DNA of 64,000 nucleotides. Source: Paraphysoderma sedebokerense. Lineage: Eukaryota > Blastocladiomycota > Physodermatomycetes > Physodermatales > Physodermataceae. The stretch lies in the NCBI GenBank assembly GCA_025602915.1, contig JAHLJZ010000038.1:1-64000 (forward strand), given 5' to 3'. Made by a program: the position numbers and the translations under genes. A model generated the notes under the pieces. It ran no database searches. It had not been told where the DNA came from and was given only the letters and a program-made list of their open reading frames with translations. Position 1 is the stretch's first letter, and each line of letters begins with the position of its first letter. Shown piece by piece: positions 11,489-22,962 of this stretch.

Positions 11489-13366
11489 AGTCAATCGTCG
11501 AGTGACCACTTGTAATATAATAATCAAATATTCAATGAATTGACTGTTCCGAGAGTGCTGCGAGGCAAAGAAAGGAATTTGAATTCACGGAGCACAGTAG
11601 CACAGCGATGATTTATAGTTCAAGAAAAAGTTGATATTTTCAAATATTTTCATTAACAAAAAAGACTCATTTTACAGCCTTGCACATATTTTACTAAGGG
11701 TCAAGGAGCATCAACTAAAAACTTCATTCAAGATGGATAATACAATAAGGATAAATCTACAAGTCGGAGCGAGAGTACTTCTTTCCCTATTTAACCGGAA
11801 TATCAGATATTAGAAATCATAAGCCTATGGCAGAGGAGTCTAATTGGTAATGACAACTTACGAAGGTTTGGTTGACAGTCATCAACTTGAGTTGAGTATC
11901 TTGATCAACTTTTTGCCATGGGTACGGGTTGGATCTGGAGTAGACAACTTCGGGGTGACGAAGAAGGCGTGTGCAGTACCAAGTGGCTATATGAGATTCA
12001 AGGTTAGATTTCAGGGATACTTGACTGAACAATCTGAACTAAATATAGCGTGTGAAAATTTTCAACAAACCTCCAGTTACAGCGACACCCAAAACAGCGA
12101 TAATTGGGAGAACCTATATCAAGAGGTTATCATGTAACAGTCAGCCATTGTCACTTATTACTACTGTAGACGGTCGAGCAGGCAGGTTTGCTTCTGGTAC
12201 TAATTTATGTCACCAGGTAAAATTGAACATACTTCATGGCGATACCAGGTTTTAAAAAAAGTTCTAGAAGCAGACATTTCAGTAATTAGCAAGAATAGGG
12301 GGCGTGGATAGAGTTTAAATAAGTCTAGATGGAATCCTAGATGGAGTAAGATGTATGTGTGTTGTGTTGGAAGTGACGAAAAATGAGCAACGAGAATTAA
12401 AAGGAGAAAGCGGAAAAAATCAGTTCTCCTCATCTATCACGTGAAATCACGAGGGCTGCGCCACAGTCTGATTATTCATCCTCATTTCAGCCTCATCGAC
12501 ATTCCAAGTTTTGTTTATGTTTTCTACATTTACATTTTCTGTATATACAAAGTAACAAAAGGAGTCTCACTGTCACACCGAGAGAGCGACGCAACACTGA
12601 CGCAACTCATGATGTTGGTCAATTAAGACAATTGCATTATAATTTATATCGCTGGTTCCGAATCGGCGTTTCCGTTCTTTGAGAGACTTGCGATCCGGCA
12701 TGATGAGAGTGTTTACTGAGTGTTTATTCCACTTTATTCCTTGTGTCTATTCGCTGTTTACTCTAATTATGTTGCATAAATACATGGTAAACATGAATGC
12801 ATGATCTGATCTTTAATCAGCAGACGGGGTTTTGTGATGTGAGCCCCTTATCAGCGCTGTCGAGGGGGCGAGGACATCCGAGAGAATTCATATCGGTTCA
12901 ATGTCATGTAGGAATAGGATGCTGTGGGCGTGATTTCAGCGAGGGATCGAGAGTTGCCACCGAGTTGTCCGCCGGCGTCGCGCGTTCCCTCGCGTTCCCC
13001 ATTTTCCCCAGTCAGCCGATGGCTTCCCTTGTCTTCCCTCTCTCTCTGCCCATCCCGCATTCATGCCTTCCCGCGTTATGCGATTCGGATGAGTGCTCGG
13101 GGACAACCCTAATTGTTCCTCCGCACAAGGAGCTTGTGATATCAACATAACCATATAATCAGATCATATTATCTGAATTCATTTTCGCACAAAATGCATG
13201 AATATAAACAGAAATTTTATCATGGGTATGCAGCAGTACCGAAAATTCGCCAAGAGACACAAACATATATAAACAGCGGTCCACCGCTACCGCAACAAAA
13301 AAAAAGTCCCTTCCTTTGCAATCAATTCCAATTCTCCATTTTCCGATTCGAACACGAAATTTGAAA
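11489..13366. other. Intergenic stretch with a GC-rich patch
   Basis: No gene is recognised. Most of the stretch is AT-rich, but about 12840-13140 is conspicuously GC- and pyrimidine-rich, unlike its surroundings. Open frames exist there on both strands (12797-13150 plus and 12936-13154 minus), but none has domain-like composition. The last ~150 bases should be the fungalysin promoter and 5' UTR. Confidence 0.5.
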
Positions 13367-16001
13367 ATGGTCAAATTCAGTTCATCTATCATACTCAAAC
13401 TGTGTCTGTGCGCGACGTTCTTTGCTACAGCGCCTGTTCTATTCGCCGATGCTCATCGAGTGGCTGTAAAGCCTTTTGGATATGGTGTTTCTCATTCAGC
13501 CTGGAATCCACAGCCAGAGAGCCCCCAGTTACAAATAGTGAATGTCAACTCTGAATCCGACGTTGTCGGTGCCGCATTGAAATATTTCCAAGATGTTGCC
13601 GGAGTCAACGAAAAGGGTCTGGTTGTGAAGTCTGTTACAGAAACACGATCGAATGCAAAACATGTTTATGTTCAACAAGTTATTGATGGCTTGGAAGTCG
13701 TTAACGGTTTGTTTTCCTTGCCGTAACTACCGTGCTGTTGGACTCTCGCCAGATGCTGATTCTCTTCTCTACTGGTTTTAGGTGTCGCCAACATTAACAT
13801 CGGAAAAGACGGAAAAGTATTTTCTTTCGGAAATTCATTTGTAAGTACTGTCTCAATGCACATGTTGATTGTAGAAGCTGGCAACTAATTTTCGTACGAC
13901 ATCTCTTAGTTCCCTGTCAGTCCATCTGCAAAGGTCGCGAGAACGCCAAAAACAACACCCTCCGACGCGTTGAGTGCCGTTGCCGCGCATCTATCATCCA
14001 GTGGTCTTCAAGATCCTTCACTCAAAATTGAACAATCCAGTTTCAAAGTTCTTTCTACTCCCCGAGGAGCCTTCTCTATCGAAAATGTTCCGTTCGCTTC
14101 CAGTCCAGTGAATGCCCAATTGAAATACCATCAAGTTGAAAATGGCTCAAAGCTTGAACTGGTTTGGGATATGGAGGTTGAATTGAAAAAAGCAGATAAC
14201 TGGATTAACGTCCAGGTTTCGGCCGAAAACAACAAGTTGGTTGGATTGTCAGATTGGACTGCAGATCACAGCTTCAACGTCTACCCATTGTGAGTTTCAC
14301 CAGATTTATTCTTAGGTCGGCAAAAGCCGTGATTCGATGACTAAACAGACTTTATTGATAGATATGGCCCTGATGATCCTGATGCTGGGGATCGTACTTT
14401 AGTTGTAAACCCTGAAGATCCCAATGCATCGCCTAAGGGTTGGGTTGACGAAACAAGAAAGCAAACCGTCGGACCGAACGTTTGGGCCCAGGACAACAGA
14501 GGTACAGATTCAATTTTTTGTTCTTCCTCTTTTAAAACATTGTTGACAGTCATCGCTTAACTGCAGGTAACCGAAATTACGGCCAAGTTCCTTTCGACGC
14601 ACCCCGTCCTAAAGCAATTGAGAAAAATGGATCATTGTCATTCGATTTTCCGCTCGACCTCACTAAGCAACCCGCAACCTACATTGATGCCGCAGTGTCC
14701 AATCTATTCTACTGGTGTAATATTGTAAGCATCAGATTATACTGAACCTTCTAAGTGAATTTACACTAAATAATTCCTCTATCACAACCCTAAAATAGGT
14801 CCATGATGTCTTTTACCAATATGGTTTTGATGAGAAATCCGGAAATTTCCAAATCGACAACAATGGTAAAGGAGGACAGGGCAATGATCCCGTCGTCGCC
14901 AACGCTCAAGATGGCAGTGGAACAAATAATGCTAATATGGGTAGATATTAACAAGAGTTTCGCTTCGCATCGAAAGCAAGAATATTGACATGTTTCTTTA
15001 AAATTTAAGCTACTCCCCCTGATGGCAGAAGCGGAAGAATGAGAATGTACATCTGGAGTTCGTATCAATTTATTCCCATCGCGGTGTAAAGAATCGTCGC
15101 TAATCGTATCTCTGACTCATAGGTTTAACTACCCCCAACCGAGACGGTGACCTTGAACACGATATCATCATCCACGAATATACACATGGTATCTCCAACA
15201 GATTGACTGGTGGCCCTGCAAATAGTAACTGTTTGGGAGGTGGCGAAGCTGGTGGTATGGGAGAAGGCTGGTCCGACTTCTTTGCCGTTTTCTTGAGATT
15301 GAAGCCCACCGATACCAGAAATACCGATATTGGAATGGGACAGTATGTATCACTTGTTCTCTTCTGTCGCGCACCTGGTTTCACTTATCTAACATGAATG
15401 TTTCCTCAAGATATGTCTATAGAACACGAAACCCCAATGGCATTCGAAGATTCATCTACAGTACCAACATGACTACCAACCCACTTACCTATGCCTACTA
15501 CAAACAAAGCGGTTGGCAACAAGTTCACAGCGCCGGAACAATCTGGGCCACAATCCTTTATGATGTGTACTGGACTCTTCGTGATAATTATGGCTACGAA
15601 CCTAACTTGTACAAAACTAAAGGAGACAAAATTGCTGGCAACATCTTGGCGGTATGTCGGACAGTATGCTGCTCTTGATCGTTTCATAATATCTAATATC
15701 TCTTCTTGTCCTTAGATGCAACTCGTTATCGACGGTATGAAGATTCAACCTTGTAATCCTACCATGGTTCAAGCAAGAGATGCCATCATCCAAGCTGACG
15801 AACAAGGATTTGGTGGTGCACATGTTTGCGATTTGTGGAAAGGTAGTTACTATAAACTGAATTTAATCTGATTGAAACCATGCCCAGATTCCTAACCGCC
15901 GATTGTTTGTGAACCATATAGCATTTGCCAAACGTGGTCTCGGAGAGAAGGCTAAATCAGGCGGTAACGCTGATTTCACAGTTCCAGCTAAATGCCAGTA
16001 A
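13367..16001 (+). CDS. Fungalysin, extracellular M36 zinc metallopeptidase
   Basis: Eleven exons: 13367-13706, 13782-13840, 13910-14289, 14362-14501, 14567-14724, 14799-14940, 15010-15057, 15123-15342, 15411-15651, 15716-15842, 15922-16001; 1935 nt, 644 residues, normal for the family. A signal peptide lies at residues 1-27. An FTP/propeptide region follows, and the mature catalytic domain begins near residue 250. The zinc site is HEYTH at residues 440-444, followed by [13 protein letters not shown], which supplies the third ligand. The start at 13367 gives an intact signal peptide; an in-frame ATG at 13316 would place 17 residues ahead of it. M36 enzymes are secreted endopeptidases (elastinolytic in dermatophytes and expanded in chytrids). 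With the subtilisin 8 kb away it suggests a protein-degrading lifestyle, which is inference. Confidence 0.95.
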
Positions 16002-16320
16002 GCCAATTCAACCTCGCGTCACCCAAAATTCAATTCAGAAAATATATCAGTGTATTTTTGTTTGTTCCATAGAGTGCATATGTAGAATTAAGCTTGTTTA
16101 GACTTTTTACCATACTGTATATTCAAGTTTTTGTTTTTTGTGGAAAAGTGAAAAGACAAATTTGTATAGAATTAGAGAATAGAATAAAACTTGCTACATC
16201 ACTTTCAATTCATCGCGTCTCCAAGGTGTTTTTGTCACGTGCTCGAGCAAAGCAATCGTGTAACTGAGTTCTGAATACACAATTACCCGTATACAGATCC
16301 CTTAACTCCGTATATCAACT
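16002..16320. promoter_or_regulatory. Fungalysin 3' region and mS37 promoter
   Basis: A 319-bp gap between two plus-strand genes. An AATAAAA motif at 16182-16188 is a plausible polyadenylation signal for the fungalysin transcript. The remaining ~130 bases would contain the promoter of the small ribosomal protein gene. No other structure is seen. Confidence 0.45.
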
Positions 16321-16843
16321 ATGTCGTCCAGATCAAAATTCTTACAACTACGTCCCCGGCAATTGTTATCCAGTATGTCCACTCCTTCTTCTCTCTCGTC
16401 GTCCCCATTTTCTATCGCTCCCGTTTACTGTTGACATCTATCGTGATCGACTTTTATTGACCTCGAAAAAACTTTTAAATTTAATCGTTGTTAATACAAA
16501 TAGGTGCTCCCTGTGCAGTTGAAATGACAGCTTTATTTAATTGTTGGAGTACAACTGGCATCGAGAATCCGAATTGTGCGGAACTAGCAAAAGCCGTTAC
16601 GAGGTGTATGAGTACTAGTGTACGTTTCATCTTTTTTTGTTAGATTTCCTCAGAATACATAAGTTGGTTGTATTTATTGAGATTACGTCTTTGTTTACTA
16701 ACTTTGACATTCTGAATTTTGGTCGGAAATCATTTCTTGATTTTGATTTTGAATAGGCTACCCGAACAACAGCAAAACATAGCGATATCAATAAACACCT
16801 GAATCGACTGAAAATCCCGGCTGTAAAGTTTCCGAGAACTTAA
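16321..16843 (+). CDS. MRP10: Mitochondrial small-subunit ribosomal protein mS37 (MRP10/CHCHD1 type)
   Basis: Three short exons, 16321-16372, 16504-16619 and 16757-16843, give 255 nt and 84 residues. The middle exon carries a twin CX9C signature: C-A-V-E-M-T-A-L-F-N-C and, after a short turn, C-A-E-L-A-K-A-V-T-R-C. This is the CHCH fold of Mia40-imported proteins. The N-terminal L-R-P-R-Q-L-L and the C-terminal K-H-S-D-I-N-K-H-L-N-R-L tail match MRP10/mS37 rather than COX17, COX23 or CMC proteins. It should be imported into mitochondria and assembled into the small ribosomal subunit. The gene is easily missed because no exon exceeds 116 nt. Confidence 0.85.
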
Positions 16844-16879
16844 TAGGTAATGGAAAATACCCCCTTTTAGGTGTTGTTC

Positions 16880-17026
16880 ATGATTTTAGGTATAAGAGAG
16901 CGGATTAGAGTGAATGATGTGAAGTTTATACAACCCTTCGTGGGTTATGATTGGAAACATTGTAGAGTGTCGGCTGATGGGTGTGCTTATGTAAGGGAAG
17001 TGAGGGAGGGAACGGATTACATGTAA
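16880..17026 (+). CDS. Orphan 48-residue open frame after mS37
   Basis: A frame begins with ATG at 16880 and ends with TAA at 17024-17026. Its composition looks coding: mixed charged and aromatic residues, with stretches such as V-N-D-V-K-F-I-Q-P-F-V-G-Y-D-W-K-H. An acceptor-like TTTTAG sits just inside it at about 16884-16889, and a donor-like GTAATG follows the mS37 stop at about 16847. It might therefore be a 3' exon of an alternative mS37 transcript or of an unrecognised gene rather than a stand-alone gene. I do not recognise the sequence. Confidence 0.25.
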   Translation: MILGIRERIRVNDVKFIQPFVGYDWKHCRVSADGCAYVREVREGTDYM

Positions 17027-17303
17027 ATAGAATTATTTTTAGTTTTTTCCAACTTTAATCTCTTGATATGGTTTCGTATTTAATTTCCGTCAAGCAAGAG
17101 ACCTGATTTTCTATGATGCATATATTGAAAACTTCTCTAAAACTAAACGGATTAAGCATCCAGTCAACAAACATTACAGTGAGACCCTTTCGCGCCAGCC
17201 ACTGTCTAAACTCCGTTTAAAATCGTAAAGTCGCTGAGTTTCCCTAATGATAACAATTTCCCTGCTATTTTCACCTCAGTATTTCTGACATGATTTTTCG
17301 ATT

Positions 17304-19724
17304 CTAATCGCTACCAAAGTATAATCTCAACTCTCGGTCCCTTGGTATCCTTCCCTCAAATTCTGCCAAGTCATGTTCAGTCTCGAAGCTTACAAAACTT
17401 TTAAAACTTCGAGCCGAAGACACTCTATTACTCGATGGAGAAAACTTGATCGATTTAGCAGTGGAAGGACGAGAAGCTGGGTTTGAGTTTAGTCTGGATT
17501 TTTGTATATCCACATCAGTTCTTGATGCAGTTGTTTCGGTTTCGGTGGCAGCGGGGGCAAGGTTGATCGCTGCTGGTTCCATCAAAGATACGAACATTCA
17601 AGGAAGGTGAATTCAGTTTGTTCGAAAAGCAAATGAAAGGCCTGGAGAAGGCATAGTTTACCTTCAGGTCCAATACTAGTAGCTAATCCAACCCAATCAG
17701 TCCAGTACTTCTCGTAGTCCAACGTCTCGCTCCAGGATAGCAATTCTTTTTCTTCTATGCTATTTAAATCCAAATCAAATCTTAAATCCTTGGTGATAAT
17801 CTCATTAGGACTTTCGTTATTCACCTCATCGCGATAAGCAGTAGCTTTCTCGACTCGTCCATCGGCGTTCTCCTTGAACCTGTACAATTTCCTCAACCAT
17901 TGTATTTTTTTCTGTTTTCGGTATTTGATTTGGTCTTCGCGTCTTTTCAGTTTCGAATGGTGATGTGTGACAGTCTTCGGTGATTCGAACTGAAATGTAC
18001 TTAGAAGAGACGGATCGAGAGCTGCATGCTTTAATCATTATTGTTGTTATTCATTCTTTCCTTCAATGGTAGATTCATTCGAAAGACAATTACATACCGT
18101 GGCCATGATCGGTCGCCATCCATTATTTTCTATTCGTTGATACCATCCATCTATACGCCGCCAAAGTCAACGTCAAGCATTCAATGCAGATTTCCGTCAT
18201 CCTTACTATCTCCTCAATGGATAAAGGTTATAAATAGATACCTTTCTGATAATTTCTAATTTTATCACACTTGTCTGTTGCTCCCAAGCGATTAAATCTG
18301 AAAACAGTTGATCTTTTTTGCCCCAATAGTTTAGTATAATCTCTCGGTGCGAAAGAGTTTACATCAATAGTCGGATTATGAATGAATATTTTATAATATA
18401 TTAACGGCGGGAATGTTTCCTATATTTCAATTTCATCAGTCATCAAGACTCGGTGAATCGAACGGTGTACTTTGAAGATTAAGCAGAAAACGGACACATA
18501 CTCCCCCTAATCTAAATCTCAAATGAAGTCCTGCGGCTGCATCAACCAGTTGTGCTTCCTGTGGGTTTATATATTTCAATAATCGTTTTGGGTCGGCTTG
18601 CTGTCTATTTTTAATGAGATCGCGGTAGATATGATATATTTTTCGATCCTTTATGGGTTTGAAAGGGTACAGTGACAAATAAATGTAAGTTAACGAACGC
18701 AATTCGTGATAATTTGGACCTGAATCAATGAAGTTTCAGGGTAGACAAGAATAACAGATCATACCCAACATCGCCTCCAAAACCTCTGTACTGTTACTGC
18801 AGCCGCTTCAGCTCTTTTTAGGAGCCACTGCATTTCGGCTTTCTCGTCATTCTTTAAATTAGTTGTACTGTGGACATGGGTACACCGATGCAATTCCTTC
18901 AGATATCTTTTTCGAGTCGTGTACATTTTCCATAAGGATTGAATTTTCGTGGCACACAAATCTTCAAGGTTCAGCACAATATTAATTCTTTCGCTCGATT
19001 GCTGTCTTGGTAACTGTATAGCTGTTGCAGCATCGGTTGCAGCATCCAATGCACCGATGCTTGAATCGACTAGTACTGAATAATTTGACATGACCTGGTT
19101 AGTTTGGTGTTCAATGGTTTCAACAGATGATTTCAATCCTTTATGACTGTTCAAAGCTGATTGAGAGTTTATTTTTGCATCGAGTGATAAAGATGTCTGA
19201 AATATGTAATTCAGGTGACCCAATTTGGCTAGAATATATCTACTGCGAACGACGTATGCCTTCCAAGCCGATTGAATAGTAATGGCGGCTGCATCGCGAG
19301 AAAGCTGACTTTTTAATTTCGCATCAAATGTTGATGTTGTCGAGGATGATTGAGAAGAATTTTCTGCGGGAACTTGAATATCTTGAAGTTGAATAGCTCT
19401 CTGAATGGGAAGAAGTGTTACCCGATGATGAAGGAAAGGTATCAGTGCAGAGTACTTGAGATAATTTATTAGGAGAAAAAGGAAAATACTGCGGTAACAA
19501 ATCTATTGTAATGGGAGGAAATACGGTGTCTGACTTACTTTTCGTGCCTCTTTGGATGTCTTCAATTGGGTAAGGTACCTGTCGGAGGGAAATTGAACAG
19601 AGAGCAGAAGAGCGAGGGGATCGAACCCCCAAGTTTCTGGAGGAGGAATACGAGCGTTCGGAGGAGGCACGTATACTTTTGGTCGTTTGATTCCTTGTAT
19701 CAGTCTATGATCTATGCTATCCAT
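17304..19724 (-). CDS. IQ-motif protein homologous to C11orf65/MFI
   Basis: Eight exons on the minus strand: 19724-19539, 19488-19422, 19372-18765, 18648-18502, 18419-18242, 18150-18098, 17989-17662, 17572-17304; 1836 nt, 611 residues. The core matches what I know of vertebrate C11orf65 (MFI, mitochondrial fission factor interactor): L-L-K-Y-I-N-P-Q-E-A-Q, D-A-A-A-G-L-H-L-R-F-R-L-G-G, F-P-P-L-I-Y-Y-K-I-F, W-Y-Q-R-I-E-N-N-G-W-R-P and H-H-S-K-L-K-R-R. At least three IQ-like motifs (A-I-T-I-Q-S-A-W, T-K-I-Q-S-L-W and V-T-V-Q-R-F-W-R-R) precede that core, suggesting calmodulin or light-chain binding. The protein is about twice as long as the vertebrate one, with a proline-rich N-terminal extension. 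The cellular role in fungi is unknown to me. It is transcribed divergently from LETM1. The N-terminal exons 1-2 are the least certain. Confidence 0.8.
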
Positions 19725-20003
19725 GATCCTTGTATGTCTAGTAATGCGACGTCCAATGCGATGTCCAACTGTTGAAGGGACGCGAACAATGGCAAAAATG
19801 TAAACACGTGACTTACCTCAAAATCACCTGACCTTTTGGCCAAAACACGTGACTGGCCCGCTGGTGCTCTTTGCTCCTTCCGCTGGCCGCAGCTGAAATT
19901 CTGTGACAAGACTCATCACGGAAAAAAACTGACGAGGTTGAAAACAACAATTCTTGTGTTTTGCACCTATTTAGACAGCGAAGAGTGTAAATGCTGACAA
20001 AGT
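19725..20003. promoter_or_regulatory. Shared divergent promoter region
   Basis: Only 279 bp separate the start codons of the C11orf65-like gene (minus) and the LETM1 gene (plus), so both promoters must lie here or overlap the 5' ends. The segment contains two CACGTGAC motifs, at about 19804-19811 and 19845-19852, resembling E-box/Cbf1-type sites. I see no obvious TATA element. Confidence 0.5.
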
Positions 20004-22618
20004 ATGCATCGTTTGGTCTACCGTTGTTCCGTCCGAAATGTTTCCGGCAGAGTCTGCTCTCAGCGTCCTCCATTCTCTATCAATTCGCCATCACCGATAT
20101 TTAGATACAATTATCATTCGTTTGGACAAATTGCGAATAGAAAACCACAAAATGCTGCGGATTTGTCGTTAAAGCGTTACAACCCTCAGAAGGCTCAGCT
20201 TCAATCATCCATACCGTATCGTAGGTTCGTCTCGGCTGTCCCCGAACCTAAAGTGGTAGAATCGACCCCTGCACCGTCGATACCGCCCAGAAAGGACGAA
20301 GCACCAAAGTCTGCGTCACAAAAGATTAAACAGTTGAAAGAAGAATTAAAAGCTGAAAAGGAGAAAGACGTATCTTTATCCAATACCTCTGATTCCACTT
20401 CGGCACCTTCAACCAATCCGACTGCCTCCACTGCACCCGCCATCCCCAAGAAACCGTTGCTTCAACGTATTAAAGATGAAGCAATCCATTACTGGCACGG
20501 CACAAAATTACTTGCCATGGAGATTCGAATTTCAAGCCGTTTATTATTTAAATTATTACGAGGTCAAAAGTTATCTCGAAGGGAACATCGGCAATTGCGT
20601 CGTACTGCAACTGATTTATTCCGGCTAGTGCCGTTTTTGGTTTTTATCATAATACCGTTCATGGAATTGTTACTCCCTGTCGCGTTGAAGCTATTCCCTA
20701 ATATGTTGCCCAGCACCTTTGAAGATAAATTTGCTGCGGAAGAGAAACGAAGAAAAGAGTTAAAAGTGAGATTGGAGATGGCGAAATTCTTACAAGACAC
20801 GATCTCTGAAATGGCTATATTGAGGGGCGATAGAAGAGCTGAAGCTGCTAAAGCGTTCGGAGAGTTCTTTAGAAAGGTTCGTTGACTTCGGAAGATAACC
20901 CGCCGTTGTATGTGATTAGCAATATTAACTTTGCGTTTTGCACGAATCAAATCATACGATTTTCATAGATCCGTCGAACTGGAGAACAGGCCGATACAGA
21001 ATCGATCATGAAATTGGCACAAAAATTCGAAGACGAGTTGACTTTGGATAATCTATCCCGCCCTCAATTGGTTTCGATGTGCCGATACATGAACATCAAT
21101 GCATTTGGAACGGACAATTTTTTGAGATATCAGATTCGACAAAAGATGTCACAACTGAAAGCTGACGATAAGGTGGGTGATCAATTACGATAACATCTCT
21201 TGCGACCTGTGTACTAATGGCTACTTTTTCCCCATCTGGTCAAAATGCACATTAACAGATGATTCAAGCAGAAGGTGTCGATTCTCTTACCATTCCCGAA
21301 CTTCAGAAGGCATGTTCCGAACGTGGCATCAAAATCATCGGCGTATCACCAGCTAGATTGAGACACGAACTCCAACAATGGCTAGACCTTCACCTGGATC
21401 ATAGAGTCCCGAGTTCGCTACTGATTCTGTCGCGGGCGTTCATTATGAGTGAGAAGCCACAATTTATGGTTGATAAGACTGGTATTGAGGGAGTTGAAGT
21501 CAAAGTTAGTCAAGAGACAGCTGACGCATTGCAGGCTACTTTGCAGAGTTTACCTGAACCTTTGGTGAACGAAGCCGAGTTGAAGGTTTCTGAAGATGAA
21601 GGAAAAGCAACGTATAAACAAAAACTTGAAGTTCTACAAGAGCAAGAAGAAATGATTGCCGAGGAATTGGCACAAGAAGCGGTGAGGTTCATGATTTGTT
21701 CTGTTTTCGATTTTAACAACTAATGTGGTCTGTCGTAATCCTAGCGAGAAGAAGAAGCCCGTCGAGTGGCAAAAGAAGAAGAGGCCGCGGCTGCAGCTGC
21801 TGCACCAAGTGAACCAATGGTTATTTCGGCTGAGGAAGTGGTAAGTTGTCGTCGATGAGTGCTTATCTCTTGTTTCGATCTGACAGTATTATGATACAGA
21901 TCACCGATGAGGACGTCCGTATATCTGAAGAGCAACTGAAAGAACTGGGAGAAGCTATCAAGGTCTTATCATCAAAAAGCGCTGCGGAAATTGAACGAGC
22001 CGAACTTGAGAGATTGCGAATTGAGAGAGAGGAATACAAAGGGGTTTGTTTTCGATTTTCAATCCTAAACGTTTTGTTACCGCTTTTAGATGACCATTTC
22101 TCTAATCAACAAATTTGGAACCCTCCTGCAACAGGACATCTCTGAAATACAATCGGCGGCACCTCTGATTTCCGAATCGCCGGCTTCGTTGCGACTAGGG
22201 TCACACCTTGAAAAGCTGTTGCTTAAGATTTCAACCGAAGTAGAGAAGTATGATAAAGATGTTGGCGATAAGCTAAACCTAATTAGGGCAAATGAAAGTG
22301 GCCAAATCACGGTTGCTGATTTAGAAGAGGTTTTGAGAGTTATTAGACATGCTGTCGGCGATGAGGAAAAATTAAAGAAAGTGGTGAAGAAGTTGGATAG
22401 AGACGGGGTATGTCGAGCGGCATTTGCGCCTTTTTACTTTCAAGCTGCCTGATTTACATTTCGTTTGCTTTGTACAGGATGGTCTCGTCACACTGGAAGA
22501 AATTCTTAGATTAACAGAAGAAATAGAGAAAAAGGAAGGCGTCGGTGTTGTTATTGAAGGGAAAGAAAAGGACAAGAAAGGCGATGACGCATTGAAGGAA
22601 AAGGATATTGTTGGTTAG
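20004..22618 (+). CDS. LETM1: Mitochondrial inner-membrane protein LETM1/Mdm38
   Basis: Seven exons: 20004-20876, 20969-21172, 21259-21681, 21745-21840, 21900-22043, 22090-22407, 22478-22618; 2199 nt, 732 residues. LETM1 acts in K+/Ca2+-H+ exchange and, in yeast as Mdm38, in binding mitochondrial ribosomes. The N-terminus is a long basic, Ser-rich presequence. A coiled coil (I-K-Q-L-K-E-E-L-K-A-E-K) precedes the single transmembrane segment (L-V-P-F-L-V-F-I-I-I-P-F-M-E-L-L-L-P), which carries the conserved proline. The ribosome-binding-like domain follows (F-L-R-Y-Q-I-R, K-M-S-Q-L-K-A-D-D). Acidic and alanine-rich coiled-coil segments come next. A C-terminal EF-hand D-R-D-G-D-G-L-V-T-L-E-E is split by the last intron. 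The start is the first ATG after the divergent promoter. Confidence 0.95.
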
Positions 22619-22962
22619 CCTATGCTTGTCGTTGTAATGTAGCTTCCATGTCAGTTCATAATGCAATTAGGATTGGTGTACTTGTAGATCGAAGCACATA
22701 GTTGAACTGGATGAAATTGGTTGTGTAATACCATCTCTAGTGTTATAGTCTTAAATCTATTTTTAATCATTGTATCTATGCCCACCATGTCACACGTAGT
22801 TATCACACTCCTAATTCTACTATTCCCCCCTGTAATATGTATATAGCGCAAAAATATTTTTGTTTGTTTTGATGACGTACAGTCGCGTCTAAGTCTTCCC
22901 CGCTCTGATTGTTCGCCCTTCGCTTCCATACTTTCATTGCATTAAATATAAAGATAGTAAAA
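22619..22962. other. Intergenic region LETM1-USP14
   Basis: A 344-bp gap between two plus-strand genes. It should hold the LETM1 3' UTR and the USP14 promoter. No additional gene or structured element is visible. Confidence 0.5.

Noticed and set aside
12797-13154. Open frames on both strands in the GC-rich patch
   Set aside because: Overlapping frames on opposite strands are expected from GC-rich, stop-poor sequence; no motif, start context or splice partner supports either.
13316-13366. Earlier in-frame start for the fungalysin
   Set aside because: It would bury the signal peptide behind 17 residues.
2599-16001. A dedicated biosynthetic or defence gene cluster
   Set aside because: The secreted proteases and the small secreted protein are near each other, but MSS1 lies between them and no synthase, transporter or regulator is present.
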